Shown here: positions 10,920 to 22,644 of the stretch, one piece after another
Layout of the letters: each line of letters begins with the position of its first letter
How positions within the stretch are numbered: the first letter of the stretch is position 1
Origin: Aphelenchoides besseyi
Taxonomy: Eukaryota; Nematoda; Chromadorea; Rhabditida; Aphelenchoididae
Length of the DNA stretch: 64,000 nt
Assembly: GCA_024699855.1 (NCBI GenBank)
Contig: JAMPIQ010000003.1
Location: 8,308,001-8,372,000 of the forward strand
Direction: 5' to 3'
Notes under the pieces: model-generated
What the model was told of the DNA's origin: nothing
The model's input: the letters and a program-made list of their open reading frames with translations, nothing else
Databases searched by the model: none
Made by a program: the position numbers and the translations under genes

Positions 10920-12235
10920 ATGAGCTCATCGCAACAAGCAAAATTGGCTAATGGAAATCAAATGCCGTTGGTTGGCTTGGGCACTTGGTTGGCATCGAAT
11001 CCAAACGAGTTGAAAGACGCTGTTCGTGTGGCTCTCGATTCAGGTTATCCAATTGATCTTCGAATAACCTCAAGATATTTAAGGCTACAAACATATTGAC
11101 ACGGCTACGGTGAGTTTTATAACATCCGTTTATAACATCAAATATTAAGATGTACAATAATGAAGAACCAATTGGCGAAGTTTTACAAGAGTTCTACGAT
11201 GCGGGGAAATTGAAACGTCAAGACATCTTCCTCACAACAAAACTGCCGTTCGAAGGTGAATAGACGATTTGGGATTCAACATTTCTGACAACGTCATTTT
11301 CGGTTATTACAAACAAAACTTCGAGTCATCAATGGCTAATCAATAAGATATCAAAGACATTTAATGCGTACATTCTGTATTGTATTAAAATCGAACGTCG
11401 TTTCGAAATGTTTATCCGAAACCGTCTATGTGCCCATTGAAGCTCATGATCCTGTACTCGCCGAGAAAGTGATCGAAAGATCGTTGAAAAACTTGCGAAC
11501 CGATTACATCGATCTTTATCTAATTCACACTCCAGTATCTTTTAAAGTAATTTGCTTTTTGAGACTCTTGACTTGTTAGTTTAGCCAAACGCTCAAGGCG
11601 ATGGACCCGAAATGGACAGCGAGAAACGTTTCATTCCCATCGATGTTCCTATCATCGACACGTGGAGAGTGATTGAACGTTACTACAAAAAAGGAGTCTT
11701 CAAAGCAATTGGAGTCTCCAACTTCAACGCTCAACAACTTCAGGAGTTGTACGATAAAGCGGAAATCAAACCAATGAATTTGCAAGTTGAATTCCACGTT
11801 CTTTGGCCACAAAAAGATTTGTTGACTTTGTGTAAGAAACTCGGAGTTGTAATGACTAGCTATGCGACGATCGGAAGTCCCGGACGAGGAGCGTCGCCAA
11901 TTCCAAACGATGTGGTAAGAATTAACGATATATCTGATTATAACTTTGGTTTCCAGCTCGTCAATGGTGATTGTATGAATCAGGCGGTCGTTCAGGAATT
12001 GGCCAAGAAGTACAATAAAACACCCGCTCAAATCCTTCTACGTCACACCATTCAACAAGGAGTTTGTGTGATTCCCAAATCGACCAACCCGGATCGTTTG
12101 AAACAAAATCTGAACATTTTCGACTTCGAACTGACGGCCGATGACCAAAAGAAGTTGGACGAAATCAAAGATCGTGCCCGTTTGTTTACCTTCAATTTTG
12201 CTCGTCATCACAAAAACTATCCGTTTGAAAAGTAA
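10920..12235 (+). CDS. Aldo-keto reductase
   Basis: NADPH-dependent cytosolic oxidoreductase of the AKR superfamily with a TIM-barrel fold. The start at 10920 ([20 protein letters not shown]) places the family's usual N-terminal strand LVGLGTW. The catalytic tetrad can be traced across small exons: Asp in YKHIDTAT, Tyr in MYNNEEPIG, Lys in FLTTKLPFE and His in YLIHTP. Downstream are [12 protein letters not shown], the substrate/cofactor stretch [24 protein letters not shown], and the cofactor-binding segment [16 protein letters not shown]. The C-terminal tail [14 protein letters not shown] resembles worm AKRs. About 320 residues, seven exons; one intron (about 11263-11442) is longer than its neighbours. 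All tetrad residues are present, so it should be active; the substrate cannot be read from the sequence. Confidence 0.93.
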
Positions 12236-12821
12236 TTCAGACATTCAGATCATCAGTAGCATAGTTCTGTGATGCACGTCTATTTCAATCAGTCTGAAGA
12301 TTGTATAGGAGTGTGTTTCTATAGAATCTGGAGACTTCGTTGGTTCCACTTGTTTGTCTAATAATAAAACAAACTATTTGTTCGTTCGCATAATTAGCTC
12401 TGTTGAAAGCACAAACAACTTCCGTGGTTATGAATCCGAAGACAAGATAATTGACGAGACAGAAAGTACAAGACGGATGTAACAACAAACTTGAAACCTA
12501 TTTCGCACATCATATTCACGCACGAAACCCATAAACCGAACAACAAACTCGTCCGTCGCAAAAACTTAATGACTCGCTCGTCAATCTCGCATCTCAACAA
12601 TAACCATCGGATCTTGTACGCATGTTGGTGTCAAGTAGATTCTTTTTGCTTTGGGAAGCTCGACAATTAATAATCGAATTAAATGGTGAAGAGGTAAAAG
12701 AACTTCTGACAAACACAAATTGTTCTTTGTGGGTCAAGTTCGTTGTCGAGTTTTTGTTACCATCTTTATCGCTTCTCAGAATTTAGTAGCACGGTTAATA
12801 CGTTCACAGTTTAGGGCCACA
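12236..12821. other. Intergenic region before the astacin gene
   Basis: About 590 bp between two plus-strand genes. AATAAAA near 12361 may serve the reductase transcript. No gene is recognised. Confidence 0.5.
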
Positions 12822-15633
12822 ATGCACCACGGAGAAGCTTCTAAGCTGTGGTCCCGATTAAGTTTATCTTTTGTTTTATGCCTTTTATCCCAAGTTCAAG
12901 CTCGAGGTCCACCTTCTGCTTTTCCTCCCGATGCAGTCACGATTCCACCGACACCACCAATGCGAAATCGCCGTCCAATGGGTTTAGTAGAACTACAAGG
13001 ACCATTGAGTCGATCTTCAGTTCAACCGAGAGCACGACCTTTGCCACCAATCGAGCCACCGCGTTCAATTCCAAGTAATCGTCGACAAACTGCACGACCA
13101 TCTTTAGCTGCTACAAACGATGTTCAACAGCAATTCAACGGTCCGCCACCTCCTGAATTTGGAGGCTTAGAAGCGCCAACAGTACCAACCAATATAATGG
13201 TATCACTCAATTTTTTCTGATTTTAATTTGTGTATTTCAGTCTCCTGGAGAATTTTCCGACTCACCGGCTTCAGAAGGCCGCAATTTACAAAACAGCCCA
13301 GGAATGCCACCCAGTTTTGGACCTCGAGAAACCCAACAACAACCGTCGCCTTCGGAATCGAATGACAAGGAAGATTCGGACGCCAGTGGAATAAATCCAC
13401 CATTCGCTGCAGAAGACGGACTCTTTTCCTCTGATAACTTACAACCAACTGAACAGTCTCGAGGTTCAATTCTTCCTGTTCGACCTTCTGCGCAGTCAGC
13501 AATCGATCGCGAGGAATCGATTCCACAACCACCGGAGTATGACGGAGAAACAGAAAGCAGTGGAAATTCAGAGAATGAAGGACGTCAACAACCGCAGTCG
13601 AGAAATGGTGACAACGCAAATCCAAATAATCAACGACAAACAAGACCCGAACAGACATCCAGTCGTTTCAATACCAATTCGCGTCGATTACCGCCGTTGG
13701 AATCAGGAAATGTAAACGAGAATCAACCGGAACAGAATGCTGGACCCCCTGGTGTTGGACGACCGATTCTGCCCGTCAGACCGACAAACATTCAAGAGAA
13801 AACGGGAGAAAACTGGAACATTAGCGATGCACAAGCCGCCGGTTTAATCAACGGTAACGATTTGGATGCCAGTCAAGAAGGTCGTTGTGTAACTTGCGGG
13901 TCAGATATAATCATTAGTTTAAAAGCATTTGGCAGTTTTAGACCACGTAACGGATTCGAATCAGTTAGTCCCGAGAATGCTCAAACTGCCATCCCGAAGC
14001 GTAGACCCGATGATAAAGAAGACCCAATGAAATCGTTCGGACGAGAAAAAACGGTTTCGGTAATCGATTTCTAATGTAGTTCTAACTCACTACTAACTCG
14101 GTTTCAGTCTTATGCACGACCTTTTGGCCCAAAATCTAAAATCAAAATGAACGTGGTATGCACTCTAATGACCTTCTAGTTCCTTATTTTACTCCTTGTT
14201 TTTAGCCCGACGGATTTACGGAACCACCATCTGAACTGTTTCCAAGTCCCGAACGTTTGAAATTCGGTGAGATCAGCGAATTGAATCGACAAGCCATTTT
14301 GGTAAATGAAATTCAATTAACCTTATCATTTGTGTTTATAGCAAACTTGTCTTACAAAGTTGGATTGCAAAATCGAACCATTTGGTTCACGACAAAAACG
14401 AAATGACATTCATCGCAGCGAATTCGAAGTTCAACGTCGCTATGCACCCTACGAATCCGAGCGATCGATAGCAAAACGTTTAGACAAAGTTCATATGGTT
14501 AAATTGTTGATGTTGAACGCTGCTGGTTTGGCTGATCACGTGAGTTAAAAAGCGCCGGATGACAATTCTTTTTACAGGTCACGGCAACAAATGATGGAAC
14601 GATTGAGCAGGATATTCTGTTGACTGATGATCAGGCCGAATATCTACTACACAAACTGCACGTTTCACGACGCAACAAACGGTCAGCGATCTACATGGAA
14701 CAAATGCCCGCACAACATTGGGATTCCAACCAGCCGATTCCGTACACTTTCGATCTTTCACTCAGTTGGTTATCGTAACCCCCAATCATCTATTCTCGAT
14801 TTCAGATCCGCGCGATCAACATATAATCAAATTGGCGTTAAGATCCATTGAAATCTCCACATGCATTCGCTTCCAATATTTTCCAACCAAACCGGCTGGC
14901 AACCACATTGTTTATCTTAAAATTGCCACTCCAACTTTGTAAGCAGAAAAAGGAACGCAATTAACTGATTTCTATCGTTTCAGTTGTGGTCTTTCGTATA
15001 TCGGCAAAATCTCACCTGCCAATCCGATCTACTTGAGTTTCGCTTGTGGAGATGTGAGTCACATTCTCGACTTCCATTCACTTCTTTTAGCCAATTGGTG
15101 TTGTTATTCACGAAACATTACACGCGTTGGGAGTCAATCATGAGCATTTGAGAATCGATAGAGACAAATACATTTCCATGAACTGGGACAACATCAATCC
15201 ACAGTATTTCGACTATTTCGCTGTTAGCGATCCGCTATCTTACACTTCGTAAGTCATATGTTTTCAACAAAAAACGTCAATCTTTTTAGTTATGGAGTTC
15301 CATTCGACTTCGAAAGCATTATGATGTACGGCCCATACACTGGAGCTGTCGATCCAAACCGACCCTCAATTCAACCGAAAGATGATGATGGAACCAAGTT
15401 CGCAAAAATGGGACAACGAAAACGTCTGAGCAAAACGGATATTCAACTTCTCGACAAAATGTACTGCAAACCACCGGGTAAATGCGATCTCCGTAGTTTT
15501 GTATTGCGGTCGTTTAGATTGTGTGGATCGCAACGTGTTTTGCGGCACTTGGTCGCTACGGGATCTGTGTTTTAATGCGCCACAATCGGCGTGGATGCAA
15601 AAACATTGTCGTCGTTCTTGCAATCTGTGCTGA
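12822..15633 (+). CDS. Astacin metalloprotease with ShKT domain
   Basis: Secreted zinc endopeptidase of the nematode astacin (NAS) family. The start at 12822 gives a signal peptide ending near SQVQA. A very long Pro/Gln/Asn-rich propeptide of about 400 residues follows. A dibasic processing site RRNKRSAIY precedes the catalytic domain, which begins near HWDSNQPIPYTFD. The zinc signature HETLHALGVNHEH (HExxHxxGxxHE) is at about 15117-15150, and the Met-turn region SIMMYGPYTG lies downstream. An exon at about 15521-15633 encodes a six-Cys ShKT module (DCVDRNVFCGTWS to CRRSCNLC) directly before the stop. About eleven exons, all introns short. All catalytic residues are intact. NAS proteins act in cuticle moulting, digestion or matrix processing; which applies here is unknown. 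The long disordered propeptide is unusual. Confidence 0.92.
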
Positions 15634-15899
15634 ATGAACTAGACTGTGTTATTGAACTCTTGCATGTAAATAAATTGGGTTAAGGTATTGAATTGATGTT
15701 TTCGTGAATCTGAAGGTTAGTTGCTATCACTCTTCTACTAAGTGTACTTTCGCATACAACCTTAAGTAGTCCATTTTGGTTGGCCTTTAACTCATGATCG
15801 TTTTTGTTCATGAGTTGTCAAATTGCAACACTGGTGTTTCAAAGTTTATCGGACAAAAGGCAAATCAGAACGAGAAGATTTGATGTGTTTGTTGCATTC

Positions 15900-16576
15900 T
15901 TACATGCGGGGACCAAAGAAGTCGAGAATCAATGCGATGAGAAGATGGAGCCATCCAATACCAAAGAAAGTCTAAAATAAACAAACTGAAATTATAGATT
16001 AAAAGGAGAACAAACTCCGGAAGCATAACCAAGAGAGTAGCTGACTGGAATAACAGCACTTGTAAGAACCCAGTAAAAAATGTAAATAACGACCATAACA
16101 ATGAGAATAATGAGATCCCAAAGCATACCGGCCTGAAACCAAAGACGAATTTCTCGAGAATTTGAATAAAACTAACAGAGCGCGTTTTCTTGGGGAAGTT
16201 CATCGACGACATGAAGATCATTTGGCGCATCTAAAACAAACCATAAGACTGATTAGAGATACGAGAGTACCAAGAATGCAACAAACACACCGATCCACAA
16301 CAAGGAAGATAAAAGGACACCAATGAAGGCCAACATGTCAACGCGCACAAGTCCAAATAAATCAAAGAAATTGAACAGGATAGAGCATGCGGAGACGAAG
16401 AAGAAAGTCTGGAAACAAGAGAATCGCAAGAATGCTACTGAAGTCGTGCTTACCAATGTAACCATGTGCAACGAGATCGAAGCAGCAGTCAATGGTGGCA
16501 GCTTGGCGAACTGCGCAACCGAATCACCTCCAGCACCTCCAGAAGTTCCAGTAGTGACAGCAGTCGATTCAGACAT
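15900..16576 (-). CDS. Small four-helix membrane protein
   Basis: Minus-strand gene starting at 16576 (MSESTAVTTGTSGG) and ending at 15900-15902 (ILDFFGPRM stop). The protein, about 180 residues, has a Ser/Thr/Gly-rich N-terminus and four hydrophobic helices: around LTAASISLHMVTL plus FFFVSACSILFNFF, LAFIGVLLSSLLWIGVFVAFL, WDLIILIVMVVIYIFYWVLT, and TFFGIGWLHLLIALILDFF. Introns lie at about 16409-16453, 16230-16272, 16133-16174 and 15967-16006, all with GT/AG ends. It resembles the many small four-helix nematode proteins of unknown function; MARVEL-like topology is possible but no signature was seen. It is divergent from the transthyretin-like gene, with about 620 bp between. Confidence 0.7.
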
Positions 16577-17200
16577 CGTGAACGCAAATCGCAAGACGAA
16601 GAAGCAGTGAGAAGCCGGAGCAACAGCCAATCGCAACCAACAACTGAGCGCGAACTGATAAGGAAACATGGTTTTTCAGCTCAAACTACACTTTTCATAT
16701 GCAAATTTGGTTCTGAAAGCTGATTATGCAAACATTTGTTTGGGCTTTGAGAATGCAAATTAGATTTCATCGACAAATGACTGAATAGCTCCTACTAAAT
16801 ACCGAATCAATAGCTATGTTTCGTGCTCAATTTGAACCTTTGGGGTTTACAGCGAAGTCGGCAAAAAATGTCTGTTGAATGAAGAACTGTACTTCTCATG
16901 AGCTTGTTTCTGTTCTTCTAATTTGGAAGCACATTGTTTAACAGCGAAATCAGAGAGAGCGAACTTATCATTTCGAATGAACGAAAAGTGCCAATGAAGC
17001 AAAAAAATTTGTGTTCGTTTGCTTTGGAATTCGAGAAACGAAGCCGAGAGAACATCTGTTCCCACGTGAAGAGAAAGATAAGCAAAAGCGAACAAGTCAG
17101 TGGTCGTTGAGAGAAAAAAAAGCTGCCGATTTTTGCTAAGGTGCTTTCTCGTGGTTTTGAATTTAGATTAAGTGGAACAAAGCAACTATTCTTGGTTCAC
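16577..17200. other. Divergent promoter region
   Basis: 624 bp between the membrane protein (-) and the transthyretin-like gene (+). It contains open frames without homology on both strands. Nothing else is recognised. Confidence 0.5.
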
Positions 17201-17696
17201 ATGCTCTCAGTGCTATTCTCTATACTGCTCCTCTTTCTGTTGCCAGAATTTGCTGTTGGACGAACGAAATGTGTTCGAGTTGTCGGTCGACTTCACTGTC
17301 CAACCGATTGGGATCGTCATTACGATGTTTCGATCAAATTGATGGACAGAGACTGTAGGTCGAAACTCATTTCAGCACCAACAAGTACTTTAGATTGGCC
17401 ATGGGAAAGAGACGATCAAATGGCACAGACGAGAACGGACGAAGATGGCAACTATCGAATCGAAGGTTGTGCCGGAGATTTCGGCTCCTGGAATGATCCC
17501 GATCCTTACCTGCTGATAGAGCATAGATGTCCATTAATTGGCCATTCAATTTCCATACCTTTCAGACGAAAAGAGTAAGTCAACGTGAAAAACAGTTTCG
17601 AACTTGAGCTTCAGAGTCGATCTCAACCGAAATTTTCTACCCGAAACGATCTACATCGAAAGCATTCGAATCGACGAGGAAGAAGGAAGCCAATGA
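17201..17696 (+). CDS. Transthyretin-like secreted protein
   Basis: Nematode transthyretin-like (TTL/TTR) family, small secreted beta-sandwich proteins. One studied member bridges apoptotic cells to receptors; most are uncharacterised. The start at 17201 gives a signal peptide (MLSVLFSILLLFLLPEFAVG). Next are the family's opening CVRVVGRLHCPTDW, the strand with VSIKLMDRDC, TRTDEDGNYRIEGC (the DxxGxFxxxG-type core), DPYLLIEHRC, and the final strand in exon 2, VDLNRNFLPETIYIESIRID, ending at the stop at 17694-17696. One intron lies at about 17575-17614. The length, about 150 residues, is normal for the family. Four Cys at family-like positions suggest disulphides. Confidence 0.9.
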
Positions 17697-18656
17697 CTAA
17701 ACGGCTTCTTCGATTGTTGTTTTCTAATGCAAATAAAAACAATCAACGAGATTTTATGCAAATTTGATTTCCGTTTGTCGTTCGTTGGAGAACCTCTTTG
17801 CGTCCAACAATTCGTTTTCAAATCGCAACTTTCACGGTTTTTGCGCAATCAAACAGCGTCCATTCGTCATTACAAAAGCGCCGTCACTCTACGGTCCTCC
17901 GTCCATCCCGATCGATGGGTCTGTGGATTTGCATTTTTTCGAAGTTTTTTTATTTCAACTCGTCGGTCGTGGTGTTTTTTCAGAAGCAAACGAACGTAAC
18001 AATCGAAAAGCGAAAGTTTGACATTTTGTCAGTGGGATTGTTTGCACAGAAAACGTCGGCGTTTTACGAAGCGTTTGCGTCTCACTCTTGAATCTCCGGA
18101 AATTATGATTCCCGAATGTTGCGAAGTTTTCGCAAACCTCACAATTAGAATTCTCGTCAAACGCGCAATTCTTTGAAATTAATTAACGGAGGTTGATTTG
18201 CACGACGTCGGATGTTAAGGAGCGTTTTTTGAACGTGTGTTCGATGTTTCTTTTGTTTGCGGTTACGCGAAAAACCGTCGAGTTCTTCCCCGCCCAACGT
18301 TCGTTTCCTCAAGGATCCTTGGTGCCGTGGAAATTTCAAATGTCTATGAGCGATGTTTATGTGATTTTAAGCAAAATATTACAAATTACAGTAGATGGAT
18401 ATCGTGAAGAGAAACAAGCCTTAAGGGCGAAATGGTAGGAATGGATGGGAGAATAACAGGAGGTAATGCTAGTGGGATGAGATGTTACACAAAGTTACGG
18501 TTGTAAATAAGTTTTGCATTGGGGGACATCAGGTAATGGATAATTCCAGTAGTCTTTTCCGTGTATTGCATCGATTACTAGCAATGTGCGGCGCGTTATT
18601 GGTAGATCGTAGCTGTGCATGAAGGTGCACTCAGTGAGGGCCACACAGTATTCGAA
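17697..18656. other. Intergenic region
   Basis: About 960 bp between the transthyretin-like gene and the frame-disrupted minus-strand gene. AATAAA near 17731 may end the former. The central part (17800-18330) is rich in CGAAA/TTTCG words, and several open frames overlap there without recognisable similarity. Confidence 0.5.
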
Positions 18657-20310
18657 CTAGAGCCGCTTGTAGAACTTTCGTTGTTCTTCGTTGAGTTCGT
18701 CCCTCCTTTGTAGAGTTTTCGTTATCTTGGCGATTCCAGCAAGATAGCCGCGGAAGTAACGTCGTTGCCAGTCAGAATAAACTGGTGTTCTTCCATCCGA
18801 TTGTTTTATATCCAGTGGGTCTTTTCCTGGTTGCCATTGGTTGTACCTGGTTAATTCCATATTATTCATCAGATTGGACAATGTATTCTCTGGTTTTGTT
18901 AGAATCTCCCTATTCCACCATTGACAGTATTCTTGTCGCAACGGCGAGAAGAACAGATCTACCCAATTATGTAGCACAAGTGATGGCCACAGAAATGCAA
19001 TGAAAAACTTCTTCGGATCAAAATCTTCATTGGGAGTGTCCGGAACATTTTTTGAGGTTTCATCATCTAGTAGGGCATCTGGATCGACAGGTACAAATGG
19101 GACGTCTGCATCATTATTAGGTGTGAATCTCTTGAGATAATAATCGACCAACGCTGGGATAGTTTGAAGACCGGTGACATCACCGTCGGTGCACATTACA
19201 ATCTTTGCGTCGTATTTGATGGAAATTGCCTTTGCCAAGTTACGAAGTTTAAAGGTCTGCGAACTTCCGCTCAACGCGATTATTGGTCCTTCAGTGTCTT
19301 CAATTTGAAGAGCAATTTGTCTGTAGTCCAAAATTGCTCGTCCGCTTCCTTCATAAATTAACACAGCCGCGATTTTTTCATTTCTTCGCCTTTTGAGTTC
19401 ATGAACTTGAATTTGTTGTCGCTTACTTCCGAGGCTGTGTGACCGGTTATTATAAACGGTCGGAGGATGTTGTATACTTCCTCTTTTTCTTCTTCGTTCA
19501 TGTATTTGAAGAAACCAATCAGGAAACTGTCGAGGGATCCGGGCTTTATGCATTTTTCGACCTTGTTGTAATTAACAACTGCTTTGTCGGAACCGAACAG
19601 GCGTTGGAAGCTCGTGCCGCCTTGAAGATCTGTAGACAATCCAAATTTTATATGTGCGAAATCTCGACTGGCAAGGTGCTTGAAACGTCCGGAGCCAATT
19701 CCCAGGGCGATTTGAATAGCATGAAGTGTTGGTTGTGAGCTACTTTGTTGCCAAGAAATTAAACGACCCACATTTTGTGCGTTGGGTATAGCCCATTTGA
19801 AATCGACGTCTTCGTCTTTCACTGCGTTGAAGAAATCGATGAGTGTGAACAGGGCGTCAAGAGCATCTACGAGAACAAGCGTTTCCGGCTTTTGATTTGG
19901 CGCTGTTAATGTAACCTTGGAGTGTTTTTCTTGTTGTTTCTTTGTTTCAGCGGCTATTTTCTTGCAAAGTTGACCGCCACCACTTTTCGGTCGACGTCTT
20001 GTTAAACAGCGGATGAAGTTGCTGAATTACAAACATTGTCGGTGTTCGGAAAAGTTGTTTTGATCTGTTGTTGAAATTCTTCGATGCCGGGTAACACACG
20101 ATGAAGTTGAACGTCCATCAGCTTTTGAACCAGCAAGGATGTGTAGGTCCAATAATGAAGGGAATGTTGCGTGTATGATTTGCGTACTTCTTCGGACACT
20201 TTGTAGTGGCCTTCTTCAGCTTTGTTTGGCATGGTACTAATCTGGTCGAAAGACATTTTTGATGACGCTGAGTTCCAATCTTCGATCATTTGTTGAGTCA
20301 TACCGCATTT
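18657..20310 (-). pseudogene. Frame-disrupted gene, possible TOPRIM-like core
   Basis: A long minus-strand coding signal in at least three frames. The pieces run SIPDEFKKCGMTQQMIEDW, then MFVIQQLHPLFNKTS, then KKIAAETKKQQEKHSKV through LVLVDALDALFTLIDFF, then after a run of six A (near 19380) KIAAVLIYEGSGRAI to a stop at 18657-18659. Shifts at short A runs without introns suggest either decay or sequence errors. In the last piece, VLIYEGSGR, IIALSGSS and KIVMCTDGDVTGLQ are spaced like the Glu and DxD motifs of a TOPRIM domain. Further on, FLWPSLVLHNWVDLFFSPLR and WQRRYFRGYLAGIAK resemble the WPSLL...FITPI and WKVKYYKGLGTST segments of type IIA topoisomerases. The N-terminal part has no clear match. 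The TOPRIM reading is a hypothesis; a different fold remains possible. Confidence 0.42.
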
Positions 20311-22644
20311 TTTGAATTCATCAGGTATTGAAAATGAAGATCAATCCAATTCCGCTTCAATGTCGCTCATTCTAAAAACAAATACCATTATAGTTCGCGG
20401 GTATTAACGAACCTCATATCGATGAGCGGCGGTGATTCTCTCGCCGGTTGCGGCGTCAATCTCGCGGTCACAAATAACCATCTAAAACAAAGCATCATAT
20501 TAAATTAATTTCCAACACGAACACGAAACGCGCGAAAAACAGATCAGTTCACGCAATCATCGGAAGAACAAAAATGGAATTATTATTCGTCTAGAAATGA
20601 ACGAATGTTGAACGCGTTGTTCGGATTGCGCAACAACAAAGGCACTGGCAAGCAGTGGAATTTAGCCGAACGTTTGGAAAAAATGGTCGACCAGTGGTTT
20701 CGTTGCAACGCAAAAAAAACAACAAGTGATCTATTCATCGGAGAAGATCACTTGAATGTTTTTTGTTCTGCAGACTCCTTTTTCGCAGCTGCAGTTTCTT
20801 TTGATCGTCGGCAAAACCACTGGCCGACACTGCTTACCAGTGCTTTTGTTGTTGCGCAATTCGCACAACGCGCTAACATTCGTTCATTTCTAGACTGCAG
20901 TTTCTTTTAATCGTCTGCTCAACACCTTGTAAATCGTTCGAATAATTTGCTCACACCGTCGCCAAATCGACGTCTGCTCTGCGGAAACAAAAACTTGCAA
21001 CGGGCGTCGAAGAACGATTTGCGACCATAAGATCGAAGTCGATCATTGCCGTAACGGCACAAGAAGTTTCCATTGCGATGATCCTTAACGCCTCCGCGTC
21101 CATTAGTCACAAAAGCCACCGGCGATTTGTCGTCTTCGGTTTTGTCCGTTGCTTTTGGATGAAGAACGTTTGCTTGTATGCGAAACGTTGCGACAGTGGA
21201 CGAACTTTTGTGCTGTTACGGGCCGGGCCGTCTGCATGGAAATCGCCGTTTCGAATGTCCGGCGGCCATCTGTCATCTACGCTCCTGACAGTTCGCTCAT
21301 TTGAATGTTTCATAGCGGCGGCCGCCCAGAGTGCAAACTAACTTGTCGTTTCGCCGAAACTGGAATCTCCGACGCAAAATTCGCCAACAATTTCGCGGCG
21401 TTTCGACTTCCGTCCAAATGAGTGGACGTCGGTCAACGGTTTTTTCGGATTTACCTTTCCGCTTCGTAAGCTCATTCACGAGTCCGAATCACCGTGGACA
21501 TCGTCACGCTCGGATTAACGTGTGTCCGCGCTTCTGTGTCTCTCTCATGCTTTCGCCAACGAAGCGTTGAAGTGGACGGCGATTTTTTTCGCTCTGCTCG
21601 AAATTGTTTTTGCGTTTGTAATCCGATTAATTGTTGTGTGAGGACGAGAAAACGACAAAAAATTTGATGCGCTTAAATTTTGATTTCCGACGTTTTCTCG
21701 TCGACTTTACTGTCACTCGCGTTGCTTTGACACATCGGTCGAAGGAGTTGGCGGGGTTGGAATTGTTCGTTTGTTTTCGACTGTCAGTCTCCACCTTTTC
21801 GATGAGCACACAAATGCCGTCGACGCGCATCGATTTGTCAAACCATCGCAGTCGTTGAATGTCCGACTGGAGATCGAAAATCCCTCTAATTAGGAGAAAC
21901 GTGCAGATCTCCGCGTCGTCATTTTGCACGTTCCGCAGTTTAATCACGTTAATTTGCGCCAAATCTTCGCGCCTTCTCGGAGCCCCTGAAACAGCAGATT
22001 TTGGCCAAACAATCTCGAGCTCTTCGGTAATTGGAGTGCTCGGGCTTTTCTCGCACCACTTCCTCAACAACCAAACTCAACCGGACCTCAAGTTCCTTCG
22101 AGTCAGAGGAGGTCATTTGCTTTCTTCTACCTGAGTCTCGAATTACCGCTCTTAATCGACTGGCGATTAAACGGTCCGCGGTTTTGGTCTGTTGAACTTT
22201 TAACTCGGCCAATAAAGCTCGGAGATGCTCATCGAGATATTCTAATGAGCCTTAGAATTGGATTTAGCGCTCGCAAAATTCGGAAGTCCGCTCGCAATGT
22301 CTGCATTTGATTCCAATTAAATTTTACTGCTGTTACTTTTTGGTTGTCAGTTAGTAGACGAGAAGAAGGTTTTGCGGTTTCTTCGAAGTGACCTCCAGAC
22401 ACCACATGGTCAGCTGTTGGTTTCGTTGTGATTGAGCAGTGAATCAACGAGTATTAAATTCGTTGCCGTCAAGTTTCTTAGTTTGATTGGTTGTCATGTT
22501 CTACAATCTTTTCATGTTTTCAATCGATTCGTTCGTACATTTCCACATTACGTTAAATCGCTTATTCTCACGATTCTAAAGTTGCAAAACTTTTCCTATC
22601 GCCTCGCATCGAACTTACAAGTCAACTTTCAGTTTTGATGTTAA
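20311..22644. other. Gene-poor region with a fold-back repeat
   Basis: About 2.3 kb between divergent genes. A 23-codon start-like frame (MVICDREIDAATGERITAAH, about 20410-20482, minus) could be a first exon of the disrupted gene, but the frame does not continue cleanly. The fold-back at 20589-20895 is listed separately. The rest is GC-richer, with many CGAAA/TTTCG words and long open frames on both strands, none with recognisable similarity. Confidence 0.5.
20589..20895. repeat. 307-bp fold-back inverted repeat
   Basis: The ends are exact reverse complements for about 21 nt (GTCTAGAAATGAACGAATGTT). Pairing continues inward through TTGCGCAACAACAAA and GCACTGG, and again at the centre (AAGTGATCT with AGATCACTT around about 20725-20755). 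Nearly the whole unit can fold into one imperfect hairpin. It has the look of a MITE/fold-back element or a long-hairpin RNA source. No coding frame inside is convincing, and no clear target-site duplication was found. Confidence 0.75.

Noticed and set aside
21627..22212. Opposed open frames of about 90-150 codons in the gene-poor region
   Set aside because: Low-complexity, mutually overlapping, no recognisable motif; treated as chance frames.
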